64,000 bases of DNA from Novosphingobium sp. NDB2Meth1 (GTDB lineage: Bacteria; Pseudomonadota; Alphaproteobacteria; Sphingomonadales; Sphingomonadaceae). Made by a program: the position numbers and the translations under genes. Position 1 is the first letter of the stretch; each line of letters starts with the position of its first letter. Positions 27,219 through 36,007 of the stretch are shown piece after piece. The stretch spans positions 1 through 64,000 of the forward strand of contig NZ_FPEH01000011.1 of NCBI RefSeq assembly GCF_900117425.1, written 5' to 3'. The notes below the pieces were generated by a model that saw only the letters and a list, made by a program, of their open reading frames with translations, did not search any database and was not told the DNA's origin.

Positions 27219-28799
27219 CTACGCCGAGGGATCAGTCGGCAAGCGGCCTACTTGCTTAAGGACGTCCGAGACCTGGCGGCAATACTCGGGGTTGGCGGTC
27301 AGGAAATCTTGGATCGAATGCCGAAAGGGTGGCGGGCTGCCGTGGAGCGATCCGTTTTCGTGCAGCCAGTCAACGACCGGCAAGAAGCCGTGGAGTTCGT
27401 TGGCCGACTCGTATCGGCCGTTATCGACCGCACTTTCCATACTCAGCCTCGCCCAGACGACGTCACCATAGACCTGGTTTATCGTTGCTCGTGCATCGGC
27501 CGGGCAGGTCTTGCCGTCCCAGGTATAGTATCCATGCAGCCCCTTGAGCACGGTGTCGCCTACGCGTACGATGATCTCGAAATAGCCTAGCATTGTTTGC
27601 TTATGCGACTGAGCTTGGTGGATTGCATACGCCAGATGCTTTTTGTCGAAGGCGTGCAAATCGACGCTAACGTCGCTACCCGAAAGCCGCTCCAGATACG
27701 CGCGCGCCGCCTCATGCCAGACCGGCTCGAACGCGATGAACCCGAGGAAAGCGTCCGTTGCCATCTTCCACGACGTTGCAACGGCAGGCGTGACAGTCGC
27801 GCGGTAGCTGTGCCGGTTCGGTCGCTCGCTCCCCCCGAGCGGTGACACGGCCAAGGCCGCGCTCAGGATCCTGGCGTCATCGTTGATGAATTCGAGTTTC
27901 GGCCAGTCGCCGACCCGTTCAACGCGATGCAGCGCGTAGCGCTCCTGCAGCGCATGGAGCATTTCCGGGTTTCCGTGGGTCCAGCCGTTGGCAAATTCTG
28001 GAAGCTGATCGTGCGGGACGTCGCCAATCCAGCCCTTCGCATCTGCTTCGGGCTCCCAGCCGCGGGCCGCATAGGGGAAGTCCTCCCCGATCCGTTTGCC
28101 AATTATCGCCTCGATGCGATCGTGGACTCCGTCCGGCACGCGCCATACACAAATTATCATGGGATAGGGCGATCGTCCCGCTCCCAGCGGCTCCTTGGGT
28201 TCGAACAGCAGCAGGGCGAGCCGCACGAACTGCAATCGAGATGCGCGTGACCTGATAAAGGCGACGTAGCGCTCCCGCGGCTCGCTTGTGTCGAACCAAA
28301 TCAAGTCCATGTCGGGACTGAGCTGCGGGAGGAATCGCAGCGTCTTGAGCGCAATCGGCCGCAGAACTACAGCACCGGCTTCTGACTTGGCCTGCAGCGC
28401 CGTGACATCGACGCTGGCCGAATACGCAAAATATGACAGCAGCAGGAGCAGTTCACTCCAATGGGTCGAGACGACGACGCAACGGATCATCTCTCTCGGG
28501 ACCCTGTCTCGCTCCACGAGAAGGGTAACGTATTTGCTCAGCTCATTCAGTGTGCCGCGAGCGCTGTTGTCGCTGCGCTTAATCTCGACGCAAACGATGT
28601 GATCGAACGCATCGCGAGCAAGGATATCGATGCGTCCCCCAGATCCGTTGGCGTTGTCGAGCACGTACTCGGTTTTGAGATGCACAAGCCCAGGCTCAAT
28701 GAGTTCCATCCGCTCGGCTAGATGGTCTCGAAACTCGTCTTCATTGGAAAAGAGGTTCAATACCGGCTTCGGTGCATTTTTATCCGGCGAGCTGTTCAT
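27219..28799 (-). CDS. NucS-like endonuclease-domain protein
   Basis: A 526-residue protein from ATG 28799 (MNSSPDKNAPKPVL); a longer frame to 28931 would cross the divergent gene. An N-terminal PD-(D/E)XK domain is clear: GGRIDIL (D58), VCVEIKR (E72-x-K74) and NELSKYV (86-92). This closely resembles the C-terminal nuclease domain of NucS. The remaining ~400 residues, with many tryptophans (WEPEADAKGWIGD, GYYTWDGKTC), are not recognised. It is divergent from the DUF3800 gene with only 38 bp between starts, so the promoters must overlap. A DNA-cutting defence effector is likely but unproven. Confidence 0.68.
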   Translation of the reverse strand: MNSSPDKNAPKPVLNLFSNEDEFRDHLAERMELIEPGLVHLKTEYVLDNANGSGGRIDILARDAFDHIVCVEIKRSDNSARGTLNELSKYVTLLVERDRVPREMIRCVVVSTHWSELLLLLSYFAYSASVDVTALQAKSEAGAVVLRPIALKTLRFLPQLSPDMDLIWFDTSEPRERYVAFIRSRASRLQFVRLALLLFEPKEPLGAGRSPYPMIICVWRVPDGVHDRIEAIIGKRIGEDFPYAARGWEPEADAKGWIGDVPHDQLPEFANGWTHGNPEMLHALQERYALHRVERVGDWPKLEFINDDARILSAALAVSPLGGSERPNRHSYRATVTPAVATSWKMATDAFLGFIAFEPVWHEAARAYLERLSGSDVSVDLHAFDKKHLAYAIHQAQSHKQTMLGYFEIIVRVGDTVLKGLHGYYTWDGKTCPADARATINQVYGDVVWARLSMESAVDNGRYESANELHGFLPVVDWLHENGSLHGSPPPFRHSIQDFLTANPEYCRQVSDVLKQVGRLPTDPSA

Positions 28800-28837
28800 G
28801 ACTCGGTTGATAGCCGAGATCGATGTATCGAGGGAGA

Positions 28838-29965
28838 ATGATCGACGTAAACGAGATGAGAGATTCCATTCTGGCGGCTTACGACCTGCCAAACGTCGAT
28901 GAGCGCTATACCTTCTATTACGATGAGACAAACAACGTCCGAAAGCTGCATCTCACATCGGCCGGGATGAATATCCGCCGACCGGACTGTTTCGTGCTGG
29001 GCGGGATCGTTCATCGAGGTTCGCCGCGGCCGATCGCCCTCGCCGAGCTTCATGCAGCGCTGCGCCTCCAGCCATCGGTGAAAGAGATCAAGCTGAAGCA
29101 TTTAGGCGCCGGCGGTTTCCTCGATCTGCTCGCCTCATCGAAGGTCGAGACGTTACTCGACTGGCTGACGGCGAAAAAGTTTCTGCTGCACTATCAAGTG
29201 ATCGATCTGCTTTATTGGTCGATCGTCGACATCGTGGATTCGATCGTCACAGAAGTCGGCGAGCCGGTGCTGATGGCGGCGCATTTGCTCCTTAAGGATA
29301 GCCTCTATACCGTGCTGTGCGACGATGTAGACGGCACCGCCGAGCTGCTCGGCCGCTACAACTACCCAGATGTCGGACGCGAGCGCCGGTCGGCCTTCAT
29401 TGCCGAGCTGCGGGACCTGGTCGAGCATCGCGAGCCGCTGCTCGAGCATTTCCCCTTCTATATGTTGAAGGGCTTGTTGCAGGCGTCCAGGGGACTGGAG
29501 TCCCTGCCCTATCTGGAAGACGAGACGCCCAACGTCCTTATCGACGGCTTTGGCTCGTTCTTTTTGAATCGGCTTTGTCTCTTCACGAAGGCGCAGCACA
29601 TCCTCGACGACGAAAAGCAGATCGAGGCATATCTCGAATCGCTCCCCTTGAACGACAACGGCGTTCCGCTCCGCCACTTCCGGTTTGCCAATTCCCAGTC
29701 CGAGCCAGGCGTGCAGTTGTCTGACCCTGTAGCAGGACTACTTGGCAAGCTGTTCAGCCATCTCAATCGCACGCCGCTCGACGAACTCGAGGAGGAGATG
29801 GCCAACTTAACGAATCAACAGCGGCGCAGTCTCAGGCTTCTGGCTCGATTGCTCGACGCATCAGCCGACGAATGCCCGGCGTTCGCGCAATACGTTATCT
29901 CCGCTAAGGATCGCCATCGCGCCAGCTTCGTACTTGAGGGTGAAGCTCTCACTTTTGAGAGATGA
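28838..29965 (+). CDS. DUF3800-like protein (putative RNase H-fold)
   Basis: A 375-residue protein. The start at 28838 has GAGGGAG unusually close (2-3 bp); ATG 28823 or 28853 are alternatives. The N-terminal YTFYYDETNNVRKLHL and the C-terminal VQLSDPVAGLLGKLF match the two ends of the DUF3800 fold (DES...QLADLVA), in which acidic residues form an RNase H-like site. The middle is an expanded helical region. DUF3800 proteins are frequent in defence islands without a settled role. It diverges from the NucS-like gene and may be its partner. Confidence 0.72.
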   Translation: MIDVNEMRDSILAAYDLPNVDERYTFYYDETNNVRKLHLTSAGMNIRRPDCFVLGGIVHRGSPRPIALAELHAALRLQPSVKEIKLKHLGAGGFLDLLASSKVETLLDWLTAKKFLLHYQVIDLLYWSIVDIVDSIVTEVGEPVLMAAHLLLKDSLYTVLCDDVDGTAELLGRYNYPDVGRERRSAFIAELRDLVEHREPLLEHFPFYMLKGLLQASRGLESLPYLEDETPNVLIDGFGSFFLNRLCLFTKAQHILDDEKQIEAYLESLPLNDNGVPLRHFRFANSQSEPGVQLSDPVAGLLGKLFSHLNRTPLDELEEEMANLTNQQRRSLRLLARLLDASADECPAFAQYVISAKDRHRASFVLEGEALTFER

Positions 29966-30034
29966 AATTGAATCGTTCGCCCACGGGTTTAATCGATTTC
30001 GCTGAGTATAGCCTTCCAAGGAGGAACCTCGGCT

Positions 30035-30703
30035 TCAATGACTTCGATGCAAGGACGGAAATTCCAAAATTAAGTGATAGCACCAAAATTCGGGAGGATA
30101 TGGCTTTCCAGCCGGTACGGTCCGCACATGCTTCGACCACCTATTCGTTTCCGTGGGCAAATCGGTCACCTCCTCAAGCGCAACTCCCAGCTTCCCGGCG
30201 ATCGCTTTGAGCGCGTCATTAGGCGTCCCGGCCAGAAGATAGCCCAGCATTGCCCCCGATTCCGAAAACGGCGCGTATCGGCATGTCAGGTATTCGTCAG
30301 TCACGTCACGCACGTAAGCGGCCACGCTGCCCGGCGTCTCAAGCACCTTGGCTTCAAGCGGCCACATGATCCGTTCGTCGGCCCGAAGTACGAAGGCCAA
30401 GTCGTATTCGGGCGGTTGAGCGGGCGGGGCTCTCATCGTTTCACGCTCGAAGGGGCCGTGCTGGACGTAGAAGGGTTCATCCCCAGTCATCGCGTCTCTC
30501 ACACGCGGTTCCAAGAGCTGGGTGATGCTTCTCTCCAAGTCCCGCCCGTCAATGGTCGGTTCGGACGTGACAAGATTTTCGTACGCTAGCCAAATGAATG
30601 CGAGAAATTGCCGTGCAGGATCTTTAACCCATGATCGTGCCAATTGGACGAAGGCAGGATCGACTGAGCGTGGCAAAGTCCCTGCTGCGGCGACAGACAT
30701 CAT
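30035..30703 (-). CDS. Predicted restriction endonuclease partner (PD-(D/E)XK)
   Basis: A 222-residue protein whose start overlaps the stop of the methylase gene by 4 bp, so it is the last gene of a three-gene operon. A nuclease core is visible as YDLAFVL (D101) and MWPLEAKVL (E117-x-K119). The N-terminal helices include RSITQLLEPRVRDAM. The product is small for a stand-alone enzyme but normal for a type II endonuclease subunit. Its function as the cutter for the adjacent methylase is inferred from linkage and motif. Confidence 0.66.
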   Translation of the reverse strand: MMSVAAAGTLPRSVDPAFVQLARSWVKDPARQFLAFIWLAYENLVTSEPTIDGRDLERSITQLLEPRVRDAMTGDEPFYVQHGPFERETMRAPPAQPPEYDLAFVLRADERIMWPLEAKVLETPGSVAAYVRDVTDEYLTCRYAPFSESGAMLGYLLAGTPNDALKAIAGKLGVALEEVTDLPTETNRWSKHVRTVPAGKPYPPEFWCYHLILEFPSLHRSH

Positions 30704-33700
30704 TGAACCGCCTCGGGCCTCTCATCCGCTTCCCGCCCCCATGTAAACAGATCGAGAGCAACCTCGTCTGCGTCTTGCAGCCCGGTGCTACGGGTCCAGA
30801 ACCGCTTCTGATCGGGCTTGATGATAAACACCGTAGGTATGCCGCTGCTCGCGTCGTAGATGCGAACGAAACGCTGATTGTAGATACCGCCGTCTTTGCC
30901 CTTTGAACCAAGATTCAGTTGGTGAAACTCGTTCAGCAGTTCTGCCGAACCAATCCTCTTCACATCGATTGACTCGGCGGATTCACCACCCAGCGTGAAG
31001 GCAATCAATCGATACGGCATGCGTTCTTTATCAGATTGAAAAATCGTCGCAGCGATCGGCTTGTCTGCACCGAAGCCCGCCTTCAGCACCCTTATAAAGA
31101 AGCTGCAATAGGATCGGAGGTGCAATTCATCGCCATTGTGATCCGCGTTGGTGCTTTGTCTCCCGATCGACCGCTCACCTTCAAGAAAGTCGCTAAGCGT
31201 AAAGCCCATCATGTCCTCGATAAGCACGCGTTCAGCGTCCTTGAGGTTGAACAATTCAAACACGATTGGATCGATCTCCGCATGAGAGCGGACTTCACCG
31301 AGTTGGTCGGGAGCGCGCGGCGGCAGGGGCAGGCCGAGAAGCTCCGACTTCGACGGCTTGGGGATGAACACAAACCTGCCGCTCGTAAGTAGAAGAAAAT
31401 ATACAGCCAGATAGCTGTTGAAAACCAAGCAGGCCGCTTCAAGATCACTGCGGCAGGCTGAATGCAGGGAATAGTAGCTTTCGTTGCAGAGAAGTCCGGT
31501 TTGACGCGCAGAACGAGTCAACCGGGCATGAAAGCGACCACTCGGCTTATTCCAGCTCTGTTTTACGATAAGCTGCGGCCATGCAAAGGCCGCAACATCC
31601 GTAGAAGCACGGGAATCCACTGCTACATTGCCAAACCGAGGAAATCCCTCGACGTCTAAGAACGGAAACGTACTATCAAAGGGAAACATCCTATCGTTAA
31701 ATATCTGCATATCTTTATACGCAGCGATGGTTTTTTTCCTATCGCCAAACTTCACGCCCTGCCGACTTACCAAGCCATCAATTTTTTCCACGGTCGGAAA
31801 AGTATTCAACTTATCGACGAGTTGAAGGTCGCGCCTCGTTCCCCACATCAGCTTTGACCATATCGCGGGATCTTCGATCGCCTCGGCGACTGTCAGCGTT
31901 TTGCGGTCTTGCGGCTCGATGACGATTGTGAACTCGTCCAGTAGAGGCACGGTGTGCTTGGGGCTGACGTAGCTTATGACGTCTTCCCGCGATGGCGCGG
32001 TTCGCTCAAGGATAGCGACGCAACAAGGCGATACCGATGTCTCTTTGGTATGCGTCTTTCGCTTGAAGACGCTAAACCGCAGCGCGGACAGGTTATAGAT
32101 CTTCCGCACTCTGTGCTGGGAGAACAGCGCCTTCCGAAATTCTACTGCCGGACCGCTAATGTTGAATAGGAGCGAGTTTGCCGATTGTATCAAGGCAATC
32201 CTGCCTTCAGGCTTCGAAAGTACTGCGGCCTTCGCCAGAAACAGGCCGCCAATGTCATTGTTGGCAACCGGCCATTTGTGCGAGGGATCGCTCGCCCAGA
32301 CCTTGGCGATATCGGTGATAACGCCGTCGCCCCAAGGGGCGTTGCCGATGACCAGATGATAGGACTGTTCATCGTCCTTTGACCGAAAGCCTTCATGGCT
32401 CTCATCAAAAAAGTCCGCGCAAATCAGCCTGCGCTGGCGCATCGTCGGAAATATCACTTGGGTCCAATAATGCCTCGGCTCTATCTCATCACACATCGCC
32501 AGGTATAGACTGAAACATGCCACGCGAACGGCGTGCGGATCGATATCAACACCGAATATGTTTCGCTCCAGCAAGCGCCGAAGAGTCTCCGCTCGAATTA
32601 GCTTGTCCGGATTCGCATTCCTCCACCGATGAACAAGCCGCTGGAAGGCTTTGACCAAAAAGACACCCGATCCGCATGAGGGATCGATGATCTTGAGATC
32701 CCATTCAGCACCATCCCACGGAAGAACTTCGTCAAGGACGAAATCGACAAGGTATGGTGGGGTGTAAAAAATGCCGTCGCGCGCAGCACGCTCCGTAACG
32801 AACGTCTCATAAATACTACTGATGAATTCGAGCGGGATGACGTCGAAAGCATATTGTGGCCAGAGACACATCTGCCGGGCAGGCATGTCCAGATCGCCCC
32901 GGATAAAATCCGCCAAGAGCGAAAGGTGTTTCGGTTTGACGACCTGCTTTTCGGTTGCCCAGCCAACTGCGCGCTCCTCCGCTGTTGCACCCTTACCGGG
33001 AAACAAGTCCCCATTGAATTTGGCATTGAGCCAGTCAAACAGGTGATAGGTGTCGGCATAATCGGAAAGCAGCCCGTGGAAAGAGTCATGCACCTTTGCA
33101 AGTACACCCTCCCGTTGCAGCCGGTGCAGGCTTGCAACGGTCAGCGCCGGGTTTCCATCCTGATCCTTCCGATCGAACAGGAACTGCACGAAAATAATCC
33201 GTGCGAGAAGGTCATGGCAAATATCGTCATTCGTTAGCCCCAGCTGTGAGAGCTGCCCACGAATGTGCCGTAGGTTACCAAGCAGCATCTGGTCGGCGCG
33301 ACCATCGCGATCAAAGCGAGTCGAGTGTTCGGAAAAGAATGCGCCGGACACCAAGTTAATCCAATGCAGCGCCCGTGCAGCCTGCAACTCAAGGGCATGC
33401 GCGCTATCGGCGTGGAGTTCGTCCGCTCGCAGGTCGCGCACCAGGTAATCTTCGAGCGCGCGGTTCGGGTCGGGTGCCTCGCAGCAACTCCATACCCGCA
33501 ACAGCGATGGCTCGATCGTGACCAGTATGGGGACATGAGAAAAGTTCCAACACAGCCGCTGTAGCTCCCTAAGACTGGCCTCGCTGGGACCGTTCCGGAA
33601 CTCGGCAACGACAGCCAAAGGTGGTTCGGATGAACGTGCATCAGGATTGGCCATGAGGACCCCGACTCGGGTTTCATCGCCGTCGCACACCCTATGAAGC

Positions 33701-33837
33701 GCACGACCGATCTTGTTTCGAACTAGCGAAGCGAACACCGACGCGCCCGCTCCGGACGGATGCATAATGGCATCCGGCTCGGGCCAGCCAAGTACTTCAT
33801 GCGTGCGATCAAGCGACAGAGCAGGACGGTCAGTCAC
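30700..33837 (-). CDS. N-6 DNA methylase (restriction-modification)
   Basis: A 1,045-residue protein. Methylase motif I is IIDPSCGSGVFLV (383-395), NIFGVDIDPHAVRVACFSLYL follows (426-446), and motif IV is GNAPWGD (498-504), an A/W variant of the usual NPPY/F. FYTPPYLVDFVLDEVLPW (358-374) is the typical lead-in of type I/IIG gamma-class adenine methylases. The C-terminal half is probably target recognition (TSGRFVFIPKPSKSELLGLPLPP near 830). It overlaps the upstream XRE gene and the downstream nuclease gene by 4 bp each. It is presumed to protect host DNA from the downstream endonuclease. Confidence 0.85.
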   Translation of the reverse strand: MTDRPALSLDRTHEVLGWPEPDAIMHPSGAGASVFASLVRNKIGRALHRVCDGDETRVGVLMANPDARSSEPPLAVVAEFRNGPSEASLRELQRLCWNFSHVPILVTIEPSLLRVWSCCEAPDPNRALEDYLVRDLRADELHADSAHALELQAARALHWINLVSGAFFSEHSTRFDRDGRADQMLLGNLRHIRGQLSQLGLTNDDICHDLLARIIFVQFLFDRKDQDGNPALTVASLHRLQREGVLAKVHDSFHGLLSDYADTYHLFDWLNAKFNGDLFPGKGATAEERAVGWATEKQVVKPKHLSLLADFIRGDLDMPARQMCLWPQYAFDVIPLEFISSIYETFVTERAARDGIFYTPPYLVDFVLDEVLPWDGAEWDLKIIDPSCGSGVFLVKAFQRLVHRWRNANPDKLIRAETLRRLLERNIFGVDIDPHAVRVACFSLYLAMCDEIEPRHYWTQVIFPTMRQRRLICADFFDESHEGFRSKDDEQSYHLVIGNAPWGDGVITDIAKVWASDPSHKWPVANNDIGGLFLAKAAVLSKPEGRIALIQSANSLLFNISGPAVEFRKALFSQHRVRKIYNLSALRFSVFKRKTHTKETSVSPCCVAILERTAPSREDVISYVSPKHTVPLLDEFTIVIEPQDRKTLTVAEAIEDPAIWSKLMWGTRRDLQLVDKLNTFPTVEKIDGLVSRQGVKFGDRKKTIAAYKDMQIFNDRMFPFDSTFPFLDVEGFPRFGNVAVDSRASTDVAAFAWPQLIVKQSWNKPSGRFHARLTRSARQTGLLCNESYYSLHSACRSDLEAACLVFNSYLAVYFLLLTSGRFVFIPKPSKSELLGLPLPPRAPDQLGEVRSHAEIDPIVFELFNLKDAERVLIEDMMGFTLSDFLEGERSIGRQSTNADHNGDELHLRSYCSFFIRVLKAGFGADKPIAATIFQSDKERMPYRLIAFTLGGESAESIDVKRIGSAELLNEFHQLNLGSKGKDGGIYNQRFVRIYDASSGIPTVFIIKPDQKRFWTRSTGLQDADEVALDLFTWGREADERPEAVQ

Positions 33838-34142
33838 GACAACTCCATCTGCGTTTGCGGATCACCACCGAATTTACCCTTTGTCGCGCTTCCGCGAGAC
33901 TTTTTCTTGTTCACATCGACGCGATTGAAAACGGGATTGTAGGGGATACCATTGAGGCGAAGCTCAGCAAGGAGCGCCGCGATTATTCCGAGATGCGAGG
34001 ACACCTCGCCGCGCTTCGAATAATTTGAAACGGAATTTGCCCTCATGCCCAACAGTGCGGCGAAGTCCCGGACGCTCAGACCCGCCTTTCCCAACTCTGA
34101 TATGAAATCGTCATACGACATTTCGAACTTGGCAATCCTCAT
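33834..34142 (-). CDS. XRE-type control protein of the restriction-modification operon
   Basis: About 102 residues from ATG 34142 (MRIAKFEMSYDD). The frame is open to 34193, but starts further upstream lie inside an inverted repeat that looks like an operator. The HTH is SYDDFISELGKAGLSVRDFAALLGMRANSVSNYSKRGEVSSHLGIIAALLAEL, a Cro/C1-type domain with RDFAALLG and SNYSKRG. The basic tail (VDVNKKKSRG) may aid DNA binding. Overlap with the methylase start indicates coupled expression. By position it resembles a C protein that times restriction after entry into a new host. Confidence 0.75.
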   Translation of the reverse strand: MRIAKFEMSYDDFISELGKAGLSVRDFAALLGMRANSVSNYSKRGEVSSHLGIIAALLAELRLNGIPYNPVFNRVDVNKKKSRGSATKGKFGGDPQTQMELS

Positions 34143-34143
34143 G

Positions 34144-34168
34144 TTTTTATGAGAATGGCACATAAAAA
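34144..34168. promoter_or_regulatory. Inverted-repeat operator candidate before the control gene
   Basis: TTTTTATG (34144-34151) and CATAAAAA (34161-34168) form a perfect 8-bp inverted repeat around a 9-bp spacer directly at the 5' end of the XRE gene. Its position suits an autoregulatory site. The remaining 34170-34415 stretch has no gene. Confidence 0.5.
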
Positions 34169-34415
34169 GATGAGTGTCTACCCGGTTCGCCACTCTGAAC
34201 GAATGGCGAGTTACCGCGTTTGCGCTCCTAAAACCGGACAGTCAGCACAGTCCAACCTAGCGGTCATTTGAGGCTCTAACTACGCTAGCCTTTCTGCCTT
34301 TCCGCTACGATACGCCGCCCGCAACTCGCTGTTGCATTCACCCGCTTTGATGTCTCTTTGATCCGTCTCACGAGCGCAGCCGATGATCGGTTGCCTCGCC
34401 GACACGAGGCAATTT

Positions 34416-35399
34416 ATGAGCGTGATCCCCATCCCGTCGCAAGCATCGTCGCGCGGAGCGCGTATGCTGCGCACTGCGCTCGGGCCGGAGATCGCCGTCT
34501 GGCTTGAAGATGCCTCGGTCATCGAGGTCATGCTCAATCCCGACGGGCGGCTCTGGATCGACCGGCTCGGAGCCGGGATCGCCGATACGGGAAGCGCGAT
34601 GTGCGCTGCCGATGGCGAACGGATCATCCGCTTGGTGGCGCATCATGTCGGAGCCGAGGTTCATGCCAAGGCACCGCGCGTTTCGGCCGAGCTTCCCGAT
34701 ACGGGCGAGCGCTTCGAAGGTCTGCTGCCGCCGGTGGTGGCTGCGCCGAGCTTCGCGATCCGCAAGCCCGCTGTCGCGGTATTCACGCTCGCTGATTATG
34801 TCGCAGCGAAGATCATTTCTCCATGGCAGGCCGACGCGCTGGTTCGCGCCGTTGCGGCCCGAAAGAACATTCTGGTCGCTGGCGGCACGTCGACCGGCAA
34901 GACCACCCTCACCAACGCGCTCTTGGCCGAAGTTGCCAAGACCGACGACCGCGTGGTCCTGATCGAAGACACCCGCGAGCTGCAATGCGCCGCGCCCAAT
35001 CTCGTCTCGCTGCGCACCAAAGACGGCGTGGTCACGCTCTCCGACCTGGTCCGCTCGGCCCTGCGGCTGCGGCCCGACCGAATCCCGATCGGCGAGGTGC
35101 GCGGTGCCGAAGCGCTCGACCTGCTCAAGGCCTGGGGCACCGGCCATCCCGGCGGCGTCGGCACGATCCACGCAGGATCCGCGCTTGGGGTCCTGCGGCG
35201 CATGGAGCAGCTGATCCAGGAAAGCGTCGTCACTGTGCCGCGCGCCCTGATCGCCGAGACCATCGACGTCATCGCTGTCCTTGTCCGCGACGGGACCGGA
35301 CGGCGCCTTGCCGAACTCGCCGAGGTCACCGGCCTCGATGCCCACAGCGACTACACCATCCGCCCCATCACACCCCCAGCCACAGGAGTTTCATCGTGA
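34416..35399 (+). CDS. trbB: P-type conjugative transfer ATPase TrbB (VirB11 family)
   Basis: A 327-residue protein from ATG 34416, which has GAGG eight bases upstream; ATG 34383 is the alternative. The Walker A motif is GGTSTGKTT (156-164). [10 protein letters not shown] is the Asp box, [37 protein letters not shown] covers Walker B and the His box. It is a hexameric ATPase at the cytoplasmic base of the Trb channel. It starts the trb operon but is separated from traG/copG by the defence insertion, so it must use its own or a read-through promoter. It overlaps trbC by 4 bp. Confidence 0.94.
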   Translation: MSVIPIPSQASSRGARMLRTALGPEIAVWLEDASVIEVMLNPDGRLWIDRLGAGIADTGSAMCAADGERIIRLVAHHVGAEVHAKAPRVSAELPDTGERFEGLLPPVVAAPSFAIRKPAVAVFTLADYVAAKIISPWQADALVRAVAARKNILVAGGTSTGKTTLTNALLAEVAKTDDRVVLIEDTRELQCAAPNLVSLRTKDGVVTLSDLVRSALRLRPDRIPIGEVRGAEALDLLKAWGTGHPGGVGTIHAGSALGVLRRMEQLIQESVVTVPRALIAETIDVIAVLVRDGTGRRLAELAEVTGLDAHSDYTIRPITPPATGVSS

Positions 35400-35728
35400 T
35401 CCAGACCCTATCGCGCGCCCGTGCCCGCCTCTCCGCTGCCATGCTCGGCAGCTTTGTTGCTCTTTCCATCGCGGGCCCTGCTCACGCGGCGGGTTCGTCG
35501 ATGCCGTGGGAAGCGCCGCTCCAGTCGATCCTTGAATCCATCCAGGGGCCTGTCGCCAAGATCGTTGCGGTCATGATCATCATTGCGACTGGCCTGGCAC
35601 TCGCTTTCGGCGACACCTCGGGCGGGGCGCGACGGATGATCCAGATTGTGTTCGGCCTGTCGATCGCCTTTGCCGCCTCCTCCTTCTTCCTGTCGTTCTT
35701 CTCGTTCGGCGGCGGGGCTCTCGTCTGA
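35396..35728 (+). CDS. trbC: TrbC/VirB2 pilin
   Basis: A 110-residue protein from GTG 35396, with CAGGAG upstream and a GTGA overlap with trbB. It has a signal peptide (AAMLGSFVALSIAGPAHA, to about residue 32) and two membrane helices (about 53-72 and 85-105) separated by FGDTSGGARRM, the layout of TrbC/VirB2 prepilins. It is expected to be trimmed, and probably cyclised by the S26 peptidase encoded at 12255. It overlaps trbD by 1 bp. Confidence 0.9.
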   Translation: MIQTLSRARARLSAAMLGSFVALSIAGPAHAAGSSMPWEAPLQSILESIQGPVAKIVAVMIIIATGLALAFGDTSGGARRMIQIVFGLSIAFAASSFFLSFFSFGGGALV

Positions 35729-36003
35729 TGGAGACCATGCCGCCGGAAGCCGTGCCGGGCTTTGTCGTACCGGTTCACCGCGCGCTGACCGAGCATATCC
35801 TGCTCGGCGGCGCACCGCGCGGGCTGGCGATCGCCAATGCGACGCTGGCCGCTGCGATTGGGCTGGGCCTGCGCCTGTGGATCGCCGGCGTGGTGATCTT
35901 TGCGCTCGGGCACATGGTCTCGGTCTGGGCGGCGCGGCGCGATCCGCAATTCGTCGATGTCGCGCGGCGGCATCTGCGCTTTCCCACTTTCCTGAGGGTC
36001 TGA
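35728..36003 (+). CDS. trbD: TrbD/VirB3 inner-membrane protein
   Basis: A 91-residue protein starting METMPPEAVPGFVVPVHRALTEHILLGGAPRGLAIANATLAAAIGLGLRLWIAGVVIF. The conserved VHRALTEHILLGGAPR motif and one long membrane helix or hairpin (about 32-65) identify TrbD. It assembles with TrbE at the inner membrane. It starts at the last base of trbC and ends 4 bp before trbE. Confidence 0.92.
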   Translation: METMPPEAVPGFVVPVHRALTEHILLGGAPRGLAIANATLAAAIGLGLRLWIAGVVIFALGHMVSVWAARRDPQFVDVARRHLRFPTFLRV

Positions 36004-36007
36004 GCCC

